From contig CALNVZ010000641.1 of NCBI GenBank assembly GCA_940671915.1, forward strand, positions 7,895,872 to 7,959,871: DNA of 64,000 nucleotides. The letters are read 5' to 3'. Shown here piece by piece: positions 42,164 to 48,937 of this stretch. The notes beneath the pieces were generated by a model, which worked only from the letters and a program-made list of their open reading frames with translations, had not been told where the DNA came from and searched no databases. The position numbers and the translations under genes are program-made. This stretch comes from Paracentrotus lividus. Lineage: Eukaryota; Echinodermata; Echinoidea; Camarodonta; Echinidae. Every line of letters starts with the position of its first letter. Position 1 is the stretch's first letter.

Positions 42164-44125
42164 GGAGAGAGGGAGAGAGAGAGAGATTCTTTACGTATTT
42201 GTACTATTTACACTGACAGCAAAAGAGATGTAAACATAATATTGAAATGGGCCGTCGCTAAAATCATTTTGTACCAATACTGTATCTGAATAAAATATAT
42301 GACCTGCTCATCTATACAAAGCTACGGGTTTGAAGAAGTCAACCCGAAGCTATTCATTTATTGCGATATATCAATAGATACGAGAGCTAGTCAAATATTT
42401 GCTTAATTTGACCGTTCAGTGCAAACCGTCAGCCCGTATTGAAAAATCTCATGTTTAGATTTATTCTTAGTTTATAGACAGTTCTATGCGTTTTCTTTCC
42501 TTTTGTATAAAATAAAAATGATAGGCCTATACACATTACAATTTTACAATACCAATATACTGAAACAGAGTAATAGTCATGCAGAAATACTACCACAAGT
42601 ACAGTGATTAATATCGCAATTAGAATAATTTACATGTATTGTATTTATTTATGATCCGATCCTAACCCTTTATTGTTTCTGTTTTTTAACTGATGATTTA
42701 TTTAAAGGATCCACTTTATATGAAATGATGATCATAATTACTGATACATTGAGGATGAACCTCCATATTTCGCTTCCTCTCCCTCAACCTATCTCGATTA
42801 TTACAATTCTAACACTGATGATAAAATAGCGGTAATGGAATAAAAAATAATTATGTCCATAACATCATGTTTTCAGAGTATGTTCACAATATTCTTTTCG
42901 CTCGTATATATGAAATTTTGTGACAGGTCCCGTTAATGTTCCAAGAGTCAAACATCATCTGTTACTTTGACTCTAAAATTTAACAGTGTGAATATGATTT
43001 CATACCGCATTCACACTGTATTACACAATGGCCCGTATTCACGAAGGTGGCCTAAATTTAGGCCTAGCTCAAATCTGTGGTTTAACTATGACCAGCTAAA
43101 TGGGATACAATCTTGAAAAGTAAATGTTCGATTTATCAGAATTTTTGGTACTTAAACTATTAAAAACTGCATGGGAATGATAAGTACAAAAGTTTTCCTA
43201 ACCACTAAAGCATGATTTCGGAATCCAGTAAAAGTGTAAAGAACATTGCAACGACACAGTTGTCTCCCATTTTGCTAGCCATAGTTAAACCGCAGATTAA
43301 AGCTAGGCTTAACTTTAGGCCACCTTTGTGAATACGGGCCAATGTGTTTCACACTGTGGGACGTTATAAGCAGGGACTAACCTACCTTTCTTCCAACACT
43401 AAAGCTAGTTCTTTAGTGAATTCTGTGCTCTCTCTGATATGTTTCCTGAGCTCTTCATAACCAGTCGTATCCTATTAAACATCAAGAATTGTAAATAGTG
43501 TAAATATTGTAAAATATGATATCATAATTTTGTTGTAATATAAACTGTGTACATATAATTATGATTGACTTCATTTGAATGTATATGTACAATAATGAAA
43601 CTTGACGGGGCCAATCTCGATTAGCTTTAGCTATTTGTTGGCTCCGTTTACCAAATGCATATTTATATGTATATTTTGAAATATTGGTTTAAAAAAAACA
43701 CAAATACAATACAATGCAAAAAGAATGCTGTTAGATGTTTTTCATTTATTTTTATTGGATTTAAACAAATTAATAAAACCACTCTAACGACATAGCAGAT
43801 AAATATGATGAAATATATAAATGCACTACGAATAGTACACAATAAAATAATAATTTCCTGTATTGCGTGTATTACGTAATTCAACTTAAACTTGAAATTT
43901 AGTATTTACATTGTTCCTACTGAAATGAGGTAGGGCTACACTGGCGAAAATTTGCAAATTAATTCCCAAACTAAACGTTCTTTTTTTTAATAGTGAAGAG
44001 ACCTTTTTTTTTAACAGAGTGAAATATACAAATTATCATAAATTTGCATACATTAGTAAAAGAATTAACATTCTACTCACCACAAAAGCGGTTGTAAAAT
44101 CAACTTCTTGAGTTGCAACCGCCAT
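14886..44125 (-). CDS. NOSTRIN: NOSTRIN-like F-BAR/SH3 adaptor gene (14 exons, whole span)
   Basis: Split gene read on the minus strand. Joining 44125-44081, 43471-43386, 40272-40192, 33453-33372, 32630-32568, 25871-25761, 23215-22991, 22568-22449, 21964-21856, 21099-20978, 19033-18905, 18438-18147, 15867-15787 and 15031-14886 gives 1692 nt in one open frame. Domain order is F-BAR (exons 1-8), HR1-like coil (9-11), low-complexity linker (12) and SH3 (13-14). That order and the length, 563 residues against roughly 500 for the vertebrate protein, fit NOSTRIN. The family binds curved membranes through F-BAR and recruits dynamin, N-WASP and eNOS partners through SH3 to control endocytic traffic; here that role is inferred from homology. 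The start has a strong context (A at -3, G at +4) and an in-frame TAA 21 nt upstream at 44146-44144. An F-BAR segment of about 20-25 residues between exons 3 and 4 was not located. PACSIN, CIP4 and FCHO are less likely because the HR1/linker/SH3 tail matches NOSTRIN. Confidence 0.88.
15222..15377. mobile_element. 156-bp MITE, CAGTGGCGGATC termini
   Basis: Begins CAGTGGCGGATCTA and ends TGGATCCGCCACTG, with AAGAT directly repeated on both sides (15217-15221, 15378-15382) as a 5-bp target duplication. G/C-run interior. A relative lies at 38103-38242. Sits in the intron between exons 13 and 14. Confidence 0.8.
15787..15867 (-). CDS. NOSTRIN: NOSTRIN-like exon 13 (SH3, first half)
   Basis: Completes an Asp codon (G|AC) and reads NQKVIGLCTALYDFEATDED then QLQVEE, leaving G for a split Gly codon. 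ALYDF is the canonical SH3 RT-loop entry motif, and ATDEDQLQVEEG matches A...DEL.+E.GD. Acceptor TTAG, donor GTAGGG. Confidence 0.95.
15990..16216. repeat. CCCTAA-rich degenerate tandem repeat (left part)
   Basis: Units of the form ACCCTAAACCCAATCCCAACC and CTAAACACTTACCCTACCCC repeat with drift. The array resumes at 17914 (CCTAAACACTTACAC...), so it was split by the TIR element at 16217-17913. It is interstitial, inside an intron, and not a telomere. Confidence 0.65.
16217..17913. mobile_element. 1.7-kb TIR element, AAGCCCCTTTCACAATTG ends
   Basis: Left end AAGCCCCTTTCACAATTG at 16217, right end CAATTGTGAAAGGGGCTT ending 17913. Subterminal zones are rich in GATCGC/GCGATC and CGACC words. 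Contains a second nested TIR element (16519-17522). No transposase frame seen. Intron between exons 12 and 13. Confidence 0.75.
16519..17522. mobile_element. Nested TIR element, CCGTCACACTGAG ends
   Basis: Left CCCGTCACACTGAGCTCG, right GACCTCAGTGTGACGG. A third copy of the left end occurs at 16932 (CCCGTCACACTGAGCTAG), so two related insertions, one truncated, may be stacked. The interior repeats GAACG, CGTACTA and TTTACGAAC words typical of the subterminal region. Noncoding. Confidence 0.65.
17914..18040. repeat. CCCTAA-rich degenerate tandem repeat (right part)
   Basis: Continuation of the array at 15990-16216 after the inserted TIR element (CTAAACACTTACACTACC, CCTAATCCAAACCCGAACAC). Confidence 0.55.
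18147..18438 (-). CDS. NOSTRIN: NOSTRIN-like exon 12 (Ala/Pro/Val linker)
   Basis: 97 residues in phase 0, leaving one base. It opens GTAVSTLHYPRIDAPEPKST and continues into a disordered linker with four direct 15-nt repeats encoding A-A-A/V-P-V near the middle. It ends in a polyproline stretch (APPPPPPGNKET) just before the SH3 domain. The open frame and flanking splice sites make it coding. The repeats are a likely site of length variation. Vertebrate NOSTRIN also has a low-complexity Ser/Pro/Ala linker here, but not this repeat. Confidence 0.88.
18905..19033 (-). CDS. NOSTRIN: NOSTRIN-like exon 11 (HR1 second helix)
   Basis: 43 residues, phase 0 at both ends, beginning CNDTINMLTASKYKLLASIA and continuing EMDGKQKPMSG. 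The motif L.A..YKL...AE.....P matches the 'LEANSYKLxxMLAELE.RP' region of NOSTRIN closely. Acceptor AACAG, donor GTATAT. Confidence 0.92.
19179..19309. mobile_element. 131-bp hairpin MITE
   Basis: ATCCAAATGA at the left and TCATTTGGAT at the right, with further pairing of GGCAAGCTGGAT with ATCCAGCTTGCC and of TATCTCCTC with GAGGAGAGATA. Intron between exons 10 and 11. Confidence 0.7.
20625..20894. repeat. Tandem duplication, unit about 134 bp, two copies
   Basis: The segment from TCTATAAGAGTGCACATAGG to CAGCTCATGTTATTTCCG is present twice in a row (breakpoint near 20758), differing by a few single-base indels. It lies 84 bp past the exon 10 donor in gene sense. Confidence 0.8.
20978..21099 (-). 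CDS. NOSTRIN: NOSTRIN-like exon 10 (HR1 middle; start uncertain)
   Basis: The frame reads EDILEPNNSFENFPKVAGNE and continues to a phase-0 end (KKIQ) at a GTACAT donor. It fits the region where NOSTRIN has G-x-E-x-x-L...SF between the two HR1 helices. With the AG at 21101-21100 as acceptor the length (122 nt) restores frame between exons 9 and 11. A better alignment (D-G-V-E-D-I-L) would start about 8 bases earlier but needs one G fewer in the GGG at that point, so a 1-bp assembly error is possible. The exon contains a run of 12 A (sense), which is slippage-prone. Copies of a 20-bp inverted motif surround it. Confidence 0.6.
21856..21964 (-). CDS. NOSTRIN: NOSTRIN-like exon 9 (HR1 first helix)
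   Basis: Encodes QEELNNGMSLNQRKTYVARQ then IKLIDAEIAKEEKKKD, plus one base (G). The pattern M(S)L..R+.....+..L+..I.K..K matches the first helix of the HR1-like coil C-terminal to F-BAR in NOSTRIN. Leaves in phase 1 with donor GTAAAT. Confidence 0.88.
22449..22568 (-). CDS. NOSTRIN: NOSTRIN-like exon 8 (end of F-BAR)
   Basis: 40 residues starting CCDHINSALAAVHPEDDVTA and ending PPQPTYQLLMDAY, phase 0 at both ends. The C-x-x-x-I...ID/HPE-D-x-x segment aligns with the F-BAR C-terminal helix of NOSTRIN, where the chain leaves the dimer. A Gly/Pro-rich turn (KGKPPQP) follows. Acceptor CCACAG, donor GTAAGT. Confidence 0.9.
22991..23215 (-). CDS. NOSTRIN: NOSTRIN-like exon 7 (long F-BAR helix)
   Basis: 75 residues beginning LKGKSQKAEEVVAKSEAEYM and ending SQTIVNMTPKIKT, phase 0 at both ends. 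It is almost wholly helical and heptad-like, containing EIERINQQKTLLSLYSQ, which corresponds to the 'LE+ERIxxLxxxLxxYxx' helix near the end of F-BAR domains. This is the longest and most clearly coding F-BAR exon. Confidence 0.92.
23736..25001. mobile_element. TIR minisatellite element, TGTCCCCGCCG ends, copy 1
   Basis: Begins TGTCCCCGCCGATAATTTT and ends GTTCGGCGGGGACA, flanked by ATA on both sides (23733-23735, 25002-25004). Between the ends are about eight 130-150-bp tandem units: GTGCTATCA, TAAAGCAAACGGAATCGAAA, TGGCGAAGGAGTAGCA and AAGGTCAAAGGTCAA. A GGACGG/CACACA tract closes the right side. Noncoding. Intron between exons 6 and 7. Confidence 0.8.
25319..25477 (+). repeat. GGGGCCGCGGAGCG dispersed repeat, copy 2
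   Basis: Same head (AGGGGCCGCGGAGCGTTTTTG), a G-run, then TTTTTGTACACGTTTGCTGAC and CCCCTGTTA. It lies in the intron between exons 6 and 7 of the NOSTRIN-like gene, antisense to it. Confidence 0.6.
25761..25871 (-). CDS. NOSTRIN: NOSTRIN-like exon 6 (F-BAR)
   Basis: Encodes KRKSVYSKSKDSNTLANQAS, then NPNNAKGNPLSDKEVSK (37 residues, phase 0 at both ends). The 'LSDKEVSK' end aligns with the 'x-EKE+xK' helix of NOSTRIN, and the spacing to exon 7 matches the vertebrate protein without any extra exon. The acceptor is preceded by a short pyrimidine tract and the donor is GTAATC. Confidence 0.85.
26215..26290. repeat. (AAG)n microsatellite at LINE 3' end
   Basis: About 75 bp of nearly pure AAG. 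It directly follows the LINE's 3' end (AATAAA-containing on the minus strand) and so reads (CTT)n in element sense. Confidence 0.95.
28218..29260 (-). pseudogene. Reverse transcriptase domain of the Tx1-like LINE
   Basis: Read from about 29260 down: linker with NEIDTSSAFFFNLEKS, then the SPFTLEEVKNAV...LDGLSSEFY fingers segment (about 28975-28870). Next come NNDYKILAKVLANRLK, the first catalytic motif region LDQKKAFDNVDH and the RQGCPLS motif. The catalytic YADD is at 28229-28218. At least three frame breaks occur (near 28740, 28316 and 28260). Confidence 0.8.
29328..29842. other. Assembly gap (515 N)
   Basis: Inside the LINE, upstream (element sense) of the RT domain. It hides part of the endonuclease-to-RT region. 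Confidence 0.99.
31186..31227 (-). other. CCHC zinc knuckle of LINE ORF1
   Basis: Fourteen codons C-F-N-C-G-E-F-G-H-T-T-R-V-C, a perfect C-X2-C-X4-H-X4-C knuckle preceded by VR and followed by KKSS. Nucleic-acid-binding module of Tx1/L1-type or other retroelement ORF1. Confidence 0.85.
32021..32233. repeat. (AAG)n microsatellite at LINE 5' end
   Basis: 213 bp of AAG with a few single-base interruptions. Open frames across it are artefacts. Borders the LINE's 5' end. Confidence 0.95.
32568..32630 (-). CDS. NOSTRIN: NOSTRIN-like exon 5 (F-BAR)
   Basis: Encodes 21 residues, FETPVDKAVKSMNDSRAELM then K, in phase 0 at both ends, with a GTGAGT donor. Position and charge pattern fit the helix-3 segment that follows the KP motif in NOSTRIN. 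The 6.7-kb intron after it contains the LINE at 26291-32020. Confidence 0.85.
33372..33453 (-). CDS. NOSTRIN: NOSTRIN-like exon 4 (F-BAR)
   Basis: Completes a Gly codon, then reads NAAETIIKDIQKPLKKMAEQ followed by EAKSYKL. The I-x-K-P-L/T helix matches the 'kPLkxx...qe+K' part of F-BAR domains. Phase-compatible with exon 3, but family members carry about 22 more residues at this junction (the W...E...A..H segment). A symmetric-phase exon is therefore probably missing or lost from the assembly between 33454 and 40191. Confidence 0.9.
33618..34075. mobile_element. MITE, ACAGTCTGT...GTACCA family
   Basis: Left end TACAGTCTGTGTCAAATAAA with ATGGTACCAGTGGGG, right end CCCCGACTGTACCAT...ACACAGACT. 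The interior is partly palindromic. Related copies at 8430-8612 and 9563-9965. Confidence 0.6.
34156..34565 (+). repeat. Left TIR: tandem CCCACGAGTCCTACGT array
   Basis: About 20 units of 16 bp with TACG/TCGG alternation and small indels. Interrupted two or three times by an AT-rich spacer (e.g. AATATTTCCCACGAG, GGTAATTTTCCCACGAG). Confidence 0.9.
34740..35260. repeat. Degenerate AGGGGCGCCAAATTGA tandem repeat with GA-rich tract
   Basis: From 35020, words such as TAGGGGCGCCAATTTAAT, TGAGGTGCCAAATTGAT and AGGGCGCTAAACTGATC recur about every 38 bp. Before it is a GGAAGG/GAGAGA purine tract (34800-34965). Noncoding interior of the foldback element. Confidence 0.6.
37280..37432. mobile_element. 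153-bp hairpin MITE
   Basis: GCATTTACGCCAAGTTTTTA at the left pairs with the right end (TAAAGAACTTGTTGGTAAATGC). The centre pairs GACCTCCGTCTTCGGCAGGA with TCCTGATGAAGACGCAGGTC. Inserted inside the foldback element. Confidence 0.7.
37920..38102. repeat. CGCGGAGACGTCTC-family repeat, partial copy
   Basis: Shares TTTTGAAACTTGTCGCGGAGACGTCTC and GTCGCGGCGACGTCTCTGCGAC-like blocks with the element at 3234-3535, in pieces and without a clear second terminus. It lies inside the foldback element, immediately left of a GGCGGATCC MITE. Confidence 0.5.
38103..38242. mobile_element. MITE of the GGCGGATCC family
   Basis: GCAGAGGCGGATCCGGGGG at the left and CTGGATCCGTCATACTG at the right. It shares the block CCACTCATTGACC / GTCAATGAGCGG with the element at 15222-15377. 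Confidence 0.65.
38415..38824 (-). repeat. Right TIR: inverted CCCACGAGTCCTACGT array
   Basis: Reverse complement of the left array (CTCGTGGGACGTAGGACTCG), including the same AT spacers (GGGAAAATATTCGG) and inner border. Confidence 0.9.
39108..39999. repeat. (ATC)n microsatellite, about 0.9 kb
   Basis: ATC repeat with scattered single-base variants (ACC, GTC, TTC, AAC). Several long open frames cross it on both strands (poly-I/S and poly-D/M), as expected from a trinucleotide repeat. It sits 0.2 kb downstream, in gene sense, of exon 3. Confidence 0.97.
40192..40272 (-). CDS. NOSTRIN: NOSTRIN-like exon 3 (F-BAR)
   Basis: Completes the Arg codon, then reads ADVEMAYSKLLNKLTVKANK followed by ITRHKS. 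This is the RAxxExxYxKxLxxL signature of F-BAR domains that follows the LEER motif of exon 2. Canonical AG acceptor and GTAAGT donor; leaves two bases (GG) of the next codon. Confidence 0.92.
40380..40474 (-). repeat. GGGGCCGCGGAGCG dispersed repeat, copy 3
   Basis: Reverse orientation: CCCCTCCACTTTCAAAATCG and CTCCGCAGCCCCTGT, with the C-run and TTCAGCC block. About 100 bp upstream (gene sense) of exon 3. Confidence 0.55.
41198..41336. mobile_element. 139-bp palindromic MITE
   Basis: CAATATACTGGATTATAGG at the left pairs with TAGTCCAGTAATGTTG at the right; CCGAGTGCAGAT pairs with ATCTGCACGAGG. The centre is GAGGCCTCAGGCC. Intron between exons 2 and 3. Confidence 0.65.
41688..42187. repeat. 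(TA)n, (AT)n, (GT)n and (GA)n microsatellites
   Basis: (TA)n at about 41690-41729, (AT)n at 41933-41956, (GT)n at 41983-41999, a G-run at 42027 and (GA)n at 42128-42187. No gene. Open frames here are simple-sequence artefacts. Confidence 0.95.
43030..43340. mobile_element. 311-bp MITE, GGCCCGTATTCACGAAGG ends
   Basis: Ends GGCCCGTATTCACGAAGGTG and CACCTTTGTGAATACGGGCC, with inner pairing of GGTTTAACTATG and CATAGTTAAACC. AAT on both sides (43027-43029, 43341-43343) looks like a 3-bp target duplication. 45 bp from exon 2. Confidence 0.85.
43386..43471 (-). CDS. NOSTRIN: NOSTRIN-like exon 2 (F-BAR helix 1-2)
   Basis: Encodes DTTGYEELRKHIRESTEF followed by TKELALVLEER. This is the G-x-EEL+K...FxKEL...LEER pattern that opens FCH/F-BAR domains. 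Enters in phase 0 and leaves after two bases of an Arg codon. A 311-bp MITE (43030-43340) lies 45 bp beyond the donor. Confidence 0.92.
44081..44125 (-). CDS. NOSTRIN: NOSTRIN-like exon 1 (start codon)
   Basis: Encodes MAVATQEVDFTTAFV and ends in phase 0 at a GTGAGT donor. The hydrophobic/aromatic FTTAF stretch sits where F-BAR proteins begin helix 1. An in-frame stop 21 nt upstream and a favourable start context support this ATG. No TATA box or clear initiator is visible upstream, so the 5' UTR end is undefined. Confidence 0.85.
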
Positions 44126-44811
44126 CCTGTCTAACTCATTAACTTATCCTCTCAAGTTGACAAACCTTCTCAACAAAAAACAAGAATGAGAAATGATCAT
44201 ATGGGTTCTATCCGCTCTCTATCTCTGCTCCATGGGGTGTGGTGATCTCATATCATCTCGTAATATCCTGTCTTTCTTTGTTTAGACAAATTAACTAGCT
44301 AATGGTTTTACACCCAACAGGTCTTGATGCGACTTCTGCAAACTTAAGTGAACGCAAATACAGACGGCCGTAAAGTAAGATACAATACCTTTATGGGTTT
44401 ATAGTACACATGGTACACCGAGTAAGTATAAGCTCAATGTTTACATGGGGGTGACAGGCCATTTTTTTTTCTATTCAGAGGGGCGGCCCGGTTCAATCCA
44501 CCGTATTCGAAAAAGCGTATAGATAACAAACTATGCAAGCTCGAAAGCGCAACACTTGCAATTCGCAATAATTATGTCAAAAAGACAATTTTCATTACAA
44601 AATCAATGTTATTCATAGAGCAATATTTTGTAATATTGATGAACAGTCATCCGGTTTGGTTGCTGATTTTTATACTCGTGCCAAAAGTTGGGTATCACAG
44701 TTCATATAAGTTGAGTTTCAAATATTTATATGCTAAAAAAGAATGTTGATCAAATTAAACTTCTCCATCTAACCTATTATACACTATCTGTTATATATTT
44801 AAATCGATTTA

Positions 44812-45665
44812 TACCGAGTGAGTAAAAAAAAACTTTACACCTAGAAAAATGTCAATAAAAAGAAAACCAATTTATAAATCCCAGATTATTTTACATATTC
44901 TGAAAGAATAACTCCTCCTGCATCTTCTGGTACCATTTTTGTGTGGTATGTCTTTACGCTTGGACGAACACGACGCATTGTTTGCGAACATGTCAATTTC
45001 GAATTGTGCCAGAATGGGAGTAAAATCAAAACAACAAAAAGCTAGAAAAAAGCAACTTCATCCTGATTAAAAGAGCATAACTTTTTGACGAAAATGTCTT
45101 TCGCTTAATAACTGGGCACGGGTGTTGTTAAACATATTGACTACATTTTGCATGAAAATTAGATTGACTCGTCAAGTAATGCACGAATGAGTACACATCA
45201 ATGAGTAAATTACCACTGACAGACCTAAAAAGGCCTCCTAATACTTTTGAAAAGTGATTATTTTTGTCTTTGACGTGTGCTCACTCATGCCTGACTCTAC
45301 AGATCTATCTCATTATCATACAAAATGTTGTCAATATGTGTAACAACACCCCTGCCAAATTATTAAGCAGAAGACATTTTCGTTAAAAAGTTATGCTATT
45401 TTAATCAGGATGAAGTTGTTTTTTTAATACTAGTAGCTTTTGTTGTTTTGATTTTACACCCATTCTGGCACAATTCGAAATTGACATGTTCGCAAACAAT
45501 GCGTTGCGTTCATCCAGGCGTAAAGACATACCATACAAAAATGGTACCACAAGATGCAGGAGGAGTTACTCTTTCAGAATATGTAAAATAATTTGGGTTT
45601 TATAAATTGGTTTTCTTTTTATTGACATTTTTCTAGGTGTAAAGTTTTTTTTGACTCACTCGGTA
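44812..45665. mobile_element. 854-bp near-complete palindrome
   Basis: TACCGAGTGAGTAAAAAAAA at the left, TTTTTTTTGACTCACTCGGTA at the right. The arms pair almost to the centre (about 45240), e.g. AATTCGAAATTGACATGTTC is present in both orientations. TA at each tip suggests a Tc1/mariner-type non-autonomous element. A solo end of the family lies at 10690-10745. Upstream of the NOSTRIN-like start. Confidence 0.8.
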
Positions 45666-46489
45666 GTTGCTGCGTTCGCACTCTCTAGGAAGGAAGAGTT
45701 ACCGCTACTGGGATTGAGTAAGTGTGGATGCATGCAGTTGATTTAATAAATTGTTGACTTGTCATGGTTATGGTAATGTTTAGAAAATAAAACAGCCAAA
45801 AATATGAAGGGTTTTCAAGATATGATGTTATGATAAGGTAGCCTACTTATGACTTAATATTTCAGTTTTGGAAAGAAAATGATCTGGTATTACGGTCAAT
45901 TGTCACTTATTGTGAAACATATAACATTGTAAATGATGATTGGTTGTTTTCTTTTCTTTTTCATGGTTTCAGCTTGACACTGCGCTGTCTTTTGCAAGAC
46001 TCCACAAAATAACAAATTCCAAGAGTAGGCTATAGGACACTCTGGATGGGAGGAGCAAACCCATATTACCCTTTTTTATTTGCACATTCATTCAAACACT
46101 GACCAGGAATGGGCCAAACACGCTACAATTGGACTTCGTTCCTCTCTTATCAGATGTGATTACGATGATTAACTATAAAGCCCGCCTCATGCACAGTGCA
46201 CAATCTGGTGCTCATTCGACTTTTGGGAAAATATATAGATTATTTGATATGAACATGATTCAAACAGGGGCAAAATACTTTCCAAAGTTTTAGTATTCTT
46301 ATAAAAATACTGAAATTGAAACTCATGGATATTCAGCATCTCCTTCTAAATGCAAATTTATTCAATTTATATCGCAGTGACGTCACAGCAATTTTGCCAG
46401 TATTTGTGGTTACGATTTTGAGGCTTAATTTAAAAATCTCATTAAGGCTTGCAGTGTTTTTAAAGTTCATTTTTCTAACTTAATAATGG
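45666..46489. other. Unassigned intergenic DNA
   Basis: AT-rich; no gene, RNA or element ends recognised. It lies upstream of the NOSTRIN-like gene beyond the palindrome. Confidence 0.4.
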
Positions 46490-46700
46490 TGGAATCTCAC
46501 TTGTCACACCGTTTTGAGACGCGTTTGGGACTATAGTCGCGGAGGCGTCCCCTGATCGTCCTCGTCGTCCCATGAGTGGCGGGGAAATGAAACGTATCAA
46601 TGTTCATAAATTATCTATAAGATTTTATTCCGAAGCAACATTGAGATGTCTCGGAGACATCACGTAGTCTTGGGAACCGTCTCCGAGTCTCTCCGCTACG
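46490..46700. repeat. CGCGGAGACGTCTC-family repeat, partial copy
   Basis: GGTGGAATCTCAC followed by GTCGCGGAGGCGTC and CTCGGAGAC/GTCTCCGAG blocks. It is degenerate relative to 3234-3535. Part of it is repeated at 48156-48210 as the beginning of the duplicated segment. Confidence 0.45.
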
Positions 46701-47025
46701 TGAGTTAGGCCTATATCACATTAATAATGCAAATTTCATTGTTCAAAAATCGTATAACAGCATCATGCAGGTAAAGGTGGGGTTTACCCCCCCCCCCCAT
46801 CAGGGGGCAACCATACACGAATGCTCAGTTGTTCTCGATTCTTAGAGAGATACCCCTATCAGCATGCAGTCGGGGAAGCTGTACGTCGTTAACCATTACC
46901 CCCCTATTTTAGGCATTTGGAGGGGAAGCCTGTATCAAAATTACCCCTCCCCCCCCCTTATTTCAGGCTTTTAGAGGGATAGCCAGTAACTTTACCCCCT
47001 CCTTTTTTTTCTTAATATAATTTAA

Positions 47026-47062
<37 letters not shown>

Positions 47063-47444
47063 ACATATTCGGGACCCTATTTCAAAATTTGTCCTCAAAG
47101 AAGTGAAAACTACCCCTAAGTCGAGATGGAAAATGCCAAAAGACCCAGTATTCCAATGTTTCCCAGTGGTACTTCCCCCCTAACTGAGCCCCTAAATATA
47201 AGTTTCAGGGGAAGCATAGGGGAGACCGGGGTAAGTTGAGCCGCGGGGTAAGTTGAGCCACCCCCCATAAATCAATTATGCTGGAGCCAGATTTTGAAAT
47301 AGTGCTATCTATTGATTATCATTTGTATTACCTCTCACCCCACAAATTTGTTTCGAAGCTAGAAGCACATGCCAATTTGTTAGAGAGAAAAGAGTGATTT
47401 TCAGCTATAAAAGTGAAATCGTGTGAACAATGTAACGTGCCATT
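46646..47444. repeat. Duplicated segment, copy A (ends at gap)
   Basis: Collinear with 48156-48937 (both start ATGTCTCGGAGACA and both contain the C-run, poly-A and GGGGTAAGTTGAGCC blocks). Differences are mostly homopolymer or single-base indels. Copy A stops at the 25-N gap 47445-47469, so an assembly duplication around the gap is likely. Confidence 0.85.
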
Positions 47445-47469
47445 NNNNNNNNNNNNNNNNNNNNNNNNN
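47445..47469. other. Assembly gap (25 N)
   Basis: Terminates duplicated copy A. Confidence 0.99.
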
Positions 47470-47825
47470 TTGATTATTCTAACAATGTCTATAATTTAAC
47501 TTGAGGATGTGTAATCTCTTATCTCGCCTTTGGATTCCAACTAGCAACGAATCAGTACATGCTTAAAGCATTAAAAATTCATACCCAAGTCTAATAGCAT
47601 CCAAGGGTTTTTCCCCCCTATTTCTTCAATAGTGCCGCACCCAAGTTTGTTTACATTGTAGACAGAGTCTGTTTTCTCTGTTAATTTATTTCACATCCTG
47701 AGTGACATCATTCTAGTCAGTAAACAGCATGGCTCACTTTTTTTACCACACACAACGCGGATAAGGTAGTGAATCAATATTGTACACAAGTGATATTCCA
47801 TTAGCTTCAAAATACAAGGTCAAGA

Positions 47826-48113
47826 ATGGTTGCGCCTCTGTTGTCTTTTTTATATCGTAACCCCAGAACTCGATGGTCGGGCGATTGTAAAAATTGTGTT
47901 GGTGAAGATACTTCCTGTAAACGCACTGTTAAAAAATTTATAAGCCGCACTGGGAACAGCGTGGTTCGCGGTTCTGTTCCTGGACTTCATAGTCGCCTCC
48001 GCGCGGACGCAAAGAACGGCGTACACCAACTTACGGTCCTCAAAGTCGGTCCATTAGTGGCGGAAATTGAAACCTTTGACCAATGGTTCATTAAAAATAA
48101 ATATCATCCATAG
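47826..48113 (+). CDS. Unrecognised 95-codon open frame
   Basis: Lies in the only non-repeated DNA between the two duplicated copies. The product is basic, without membrane segment or signal peptide, and includes DCKNCVGEDTSCKRTVKKF and WFIKNKYHP. Codon content looks more coding-like than nearby ORFs. I recognise no family. It may be an exon or transposon fragment extending in frame, or chance. No splice sites decide the limits. Confidence 0.2.
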   Translation: MVAPLLSFLYRNPRTRWSGDCKNCVGEDTSCKRTVKKFISRTGNSVVRGSVPGLHSRLRADAKNGVHQLTVLKVGPLVAEIETFDQWFIKNKYHP

Positions 48114-48155
48114 GTTTTTATATTCCGGAAAATGCAAACGGACTAGTGTATAGTT

Positions 48156-48526
48156 ATGTCTCGGAGACACACGTAGTCTGGAAACCGTCTCCGAGTCTCT
48201 CCGCTACGTGAGTTAGGCCTATATCACATTAATAATGGCAAATTCCATTGTTCAAAAATCGTATAACAGCATCATCAGGTAGGTGGGGTTACCCCCCCCC
48301 CCCCACTCAGGGGGCAACCATACACGAATGCTCAGTTGTTCTCGATTCTTAGAGAGATACCCACTATCAGCATGCAGTCGGGAAGCTGTACGTCGTTAAC
48401 GATTACCCCCCTATTTTAGGCATTTGGAGGGGAAGCTGTATCAAAATTACCCCTCCCCCCCTTATTTCAGGCTTTTAGAGGGATGCCAGTAAACTTTACC
48501 CCATCTTTTTTTTCTTTTTTTTTTTA

Positions 48527-48558
<32 letters not shown>

Positions 48559-48937
48559 ACATATTCGGGACCCTATTTCAAAATTTGTCCTCAAGAAGTG
48601 AAAACTACCCTCAGTCGAGATGGAAAATGCCAAAAGACCCAGTATTCCAATGTTTCCCAGTGTACTTTCCCCCTTGAGCCCCTAAATATAAGTTTCAGGG
48701 GAAGCATAGGGAGAACCGGGGTAAGTTGAGCCGCGGGGTAAGTTGAGCCACCCCCCATAAATCAATTATGCTGGAGCCAGATTTTGAAATAGTGCTATCT
48801 ATTGATTATCATTTGTATTACCTCTCACCCACCAAATTTGTTTCGAAGGCTAGAAGCACATGCCCAATTTGTTAGAGAGAAAAGAGTGATTTTCAGCTAT
48901 AAAAGTGAAATCGTGTGAACAATGTAACGTGACCATT
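48156..48937. repeat. Duplicated segment, copy B
   Basis: Second copy of 46646-47444. It continues without a break into the right part of the GGGGTAAGTTGAGCC element, so this copy is the intact context. Confidence 0.85.
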
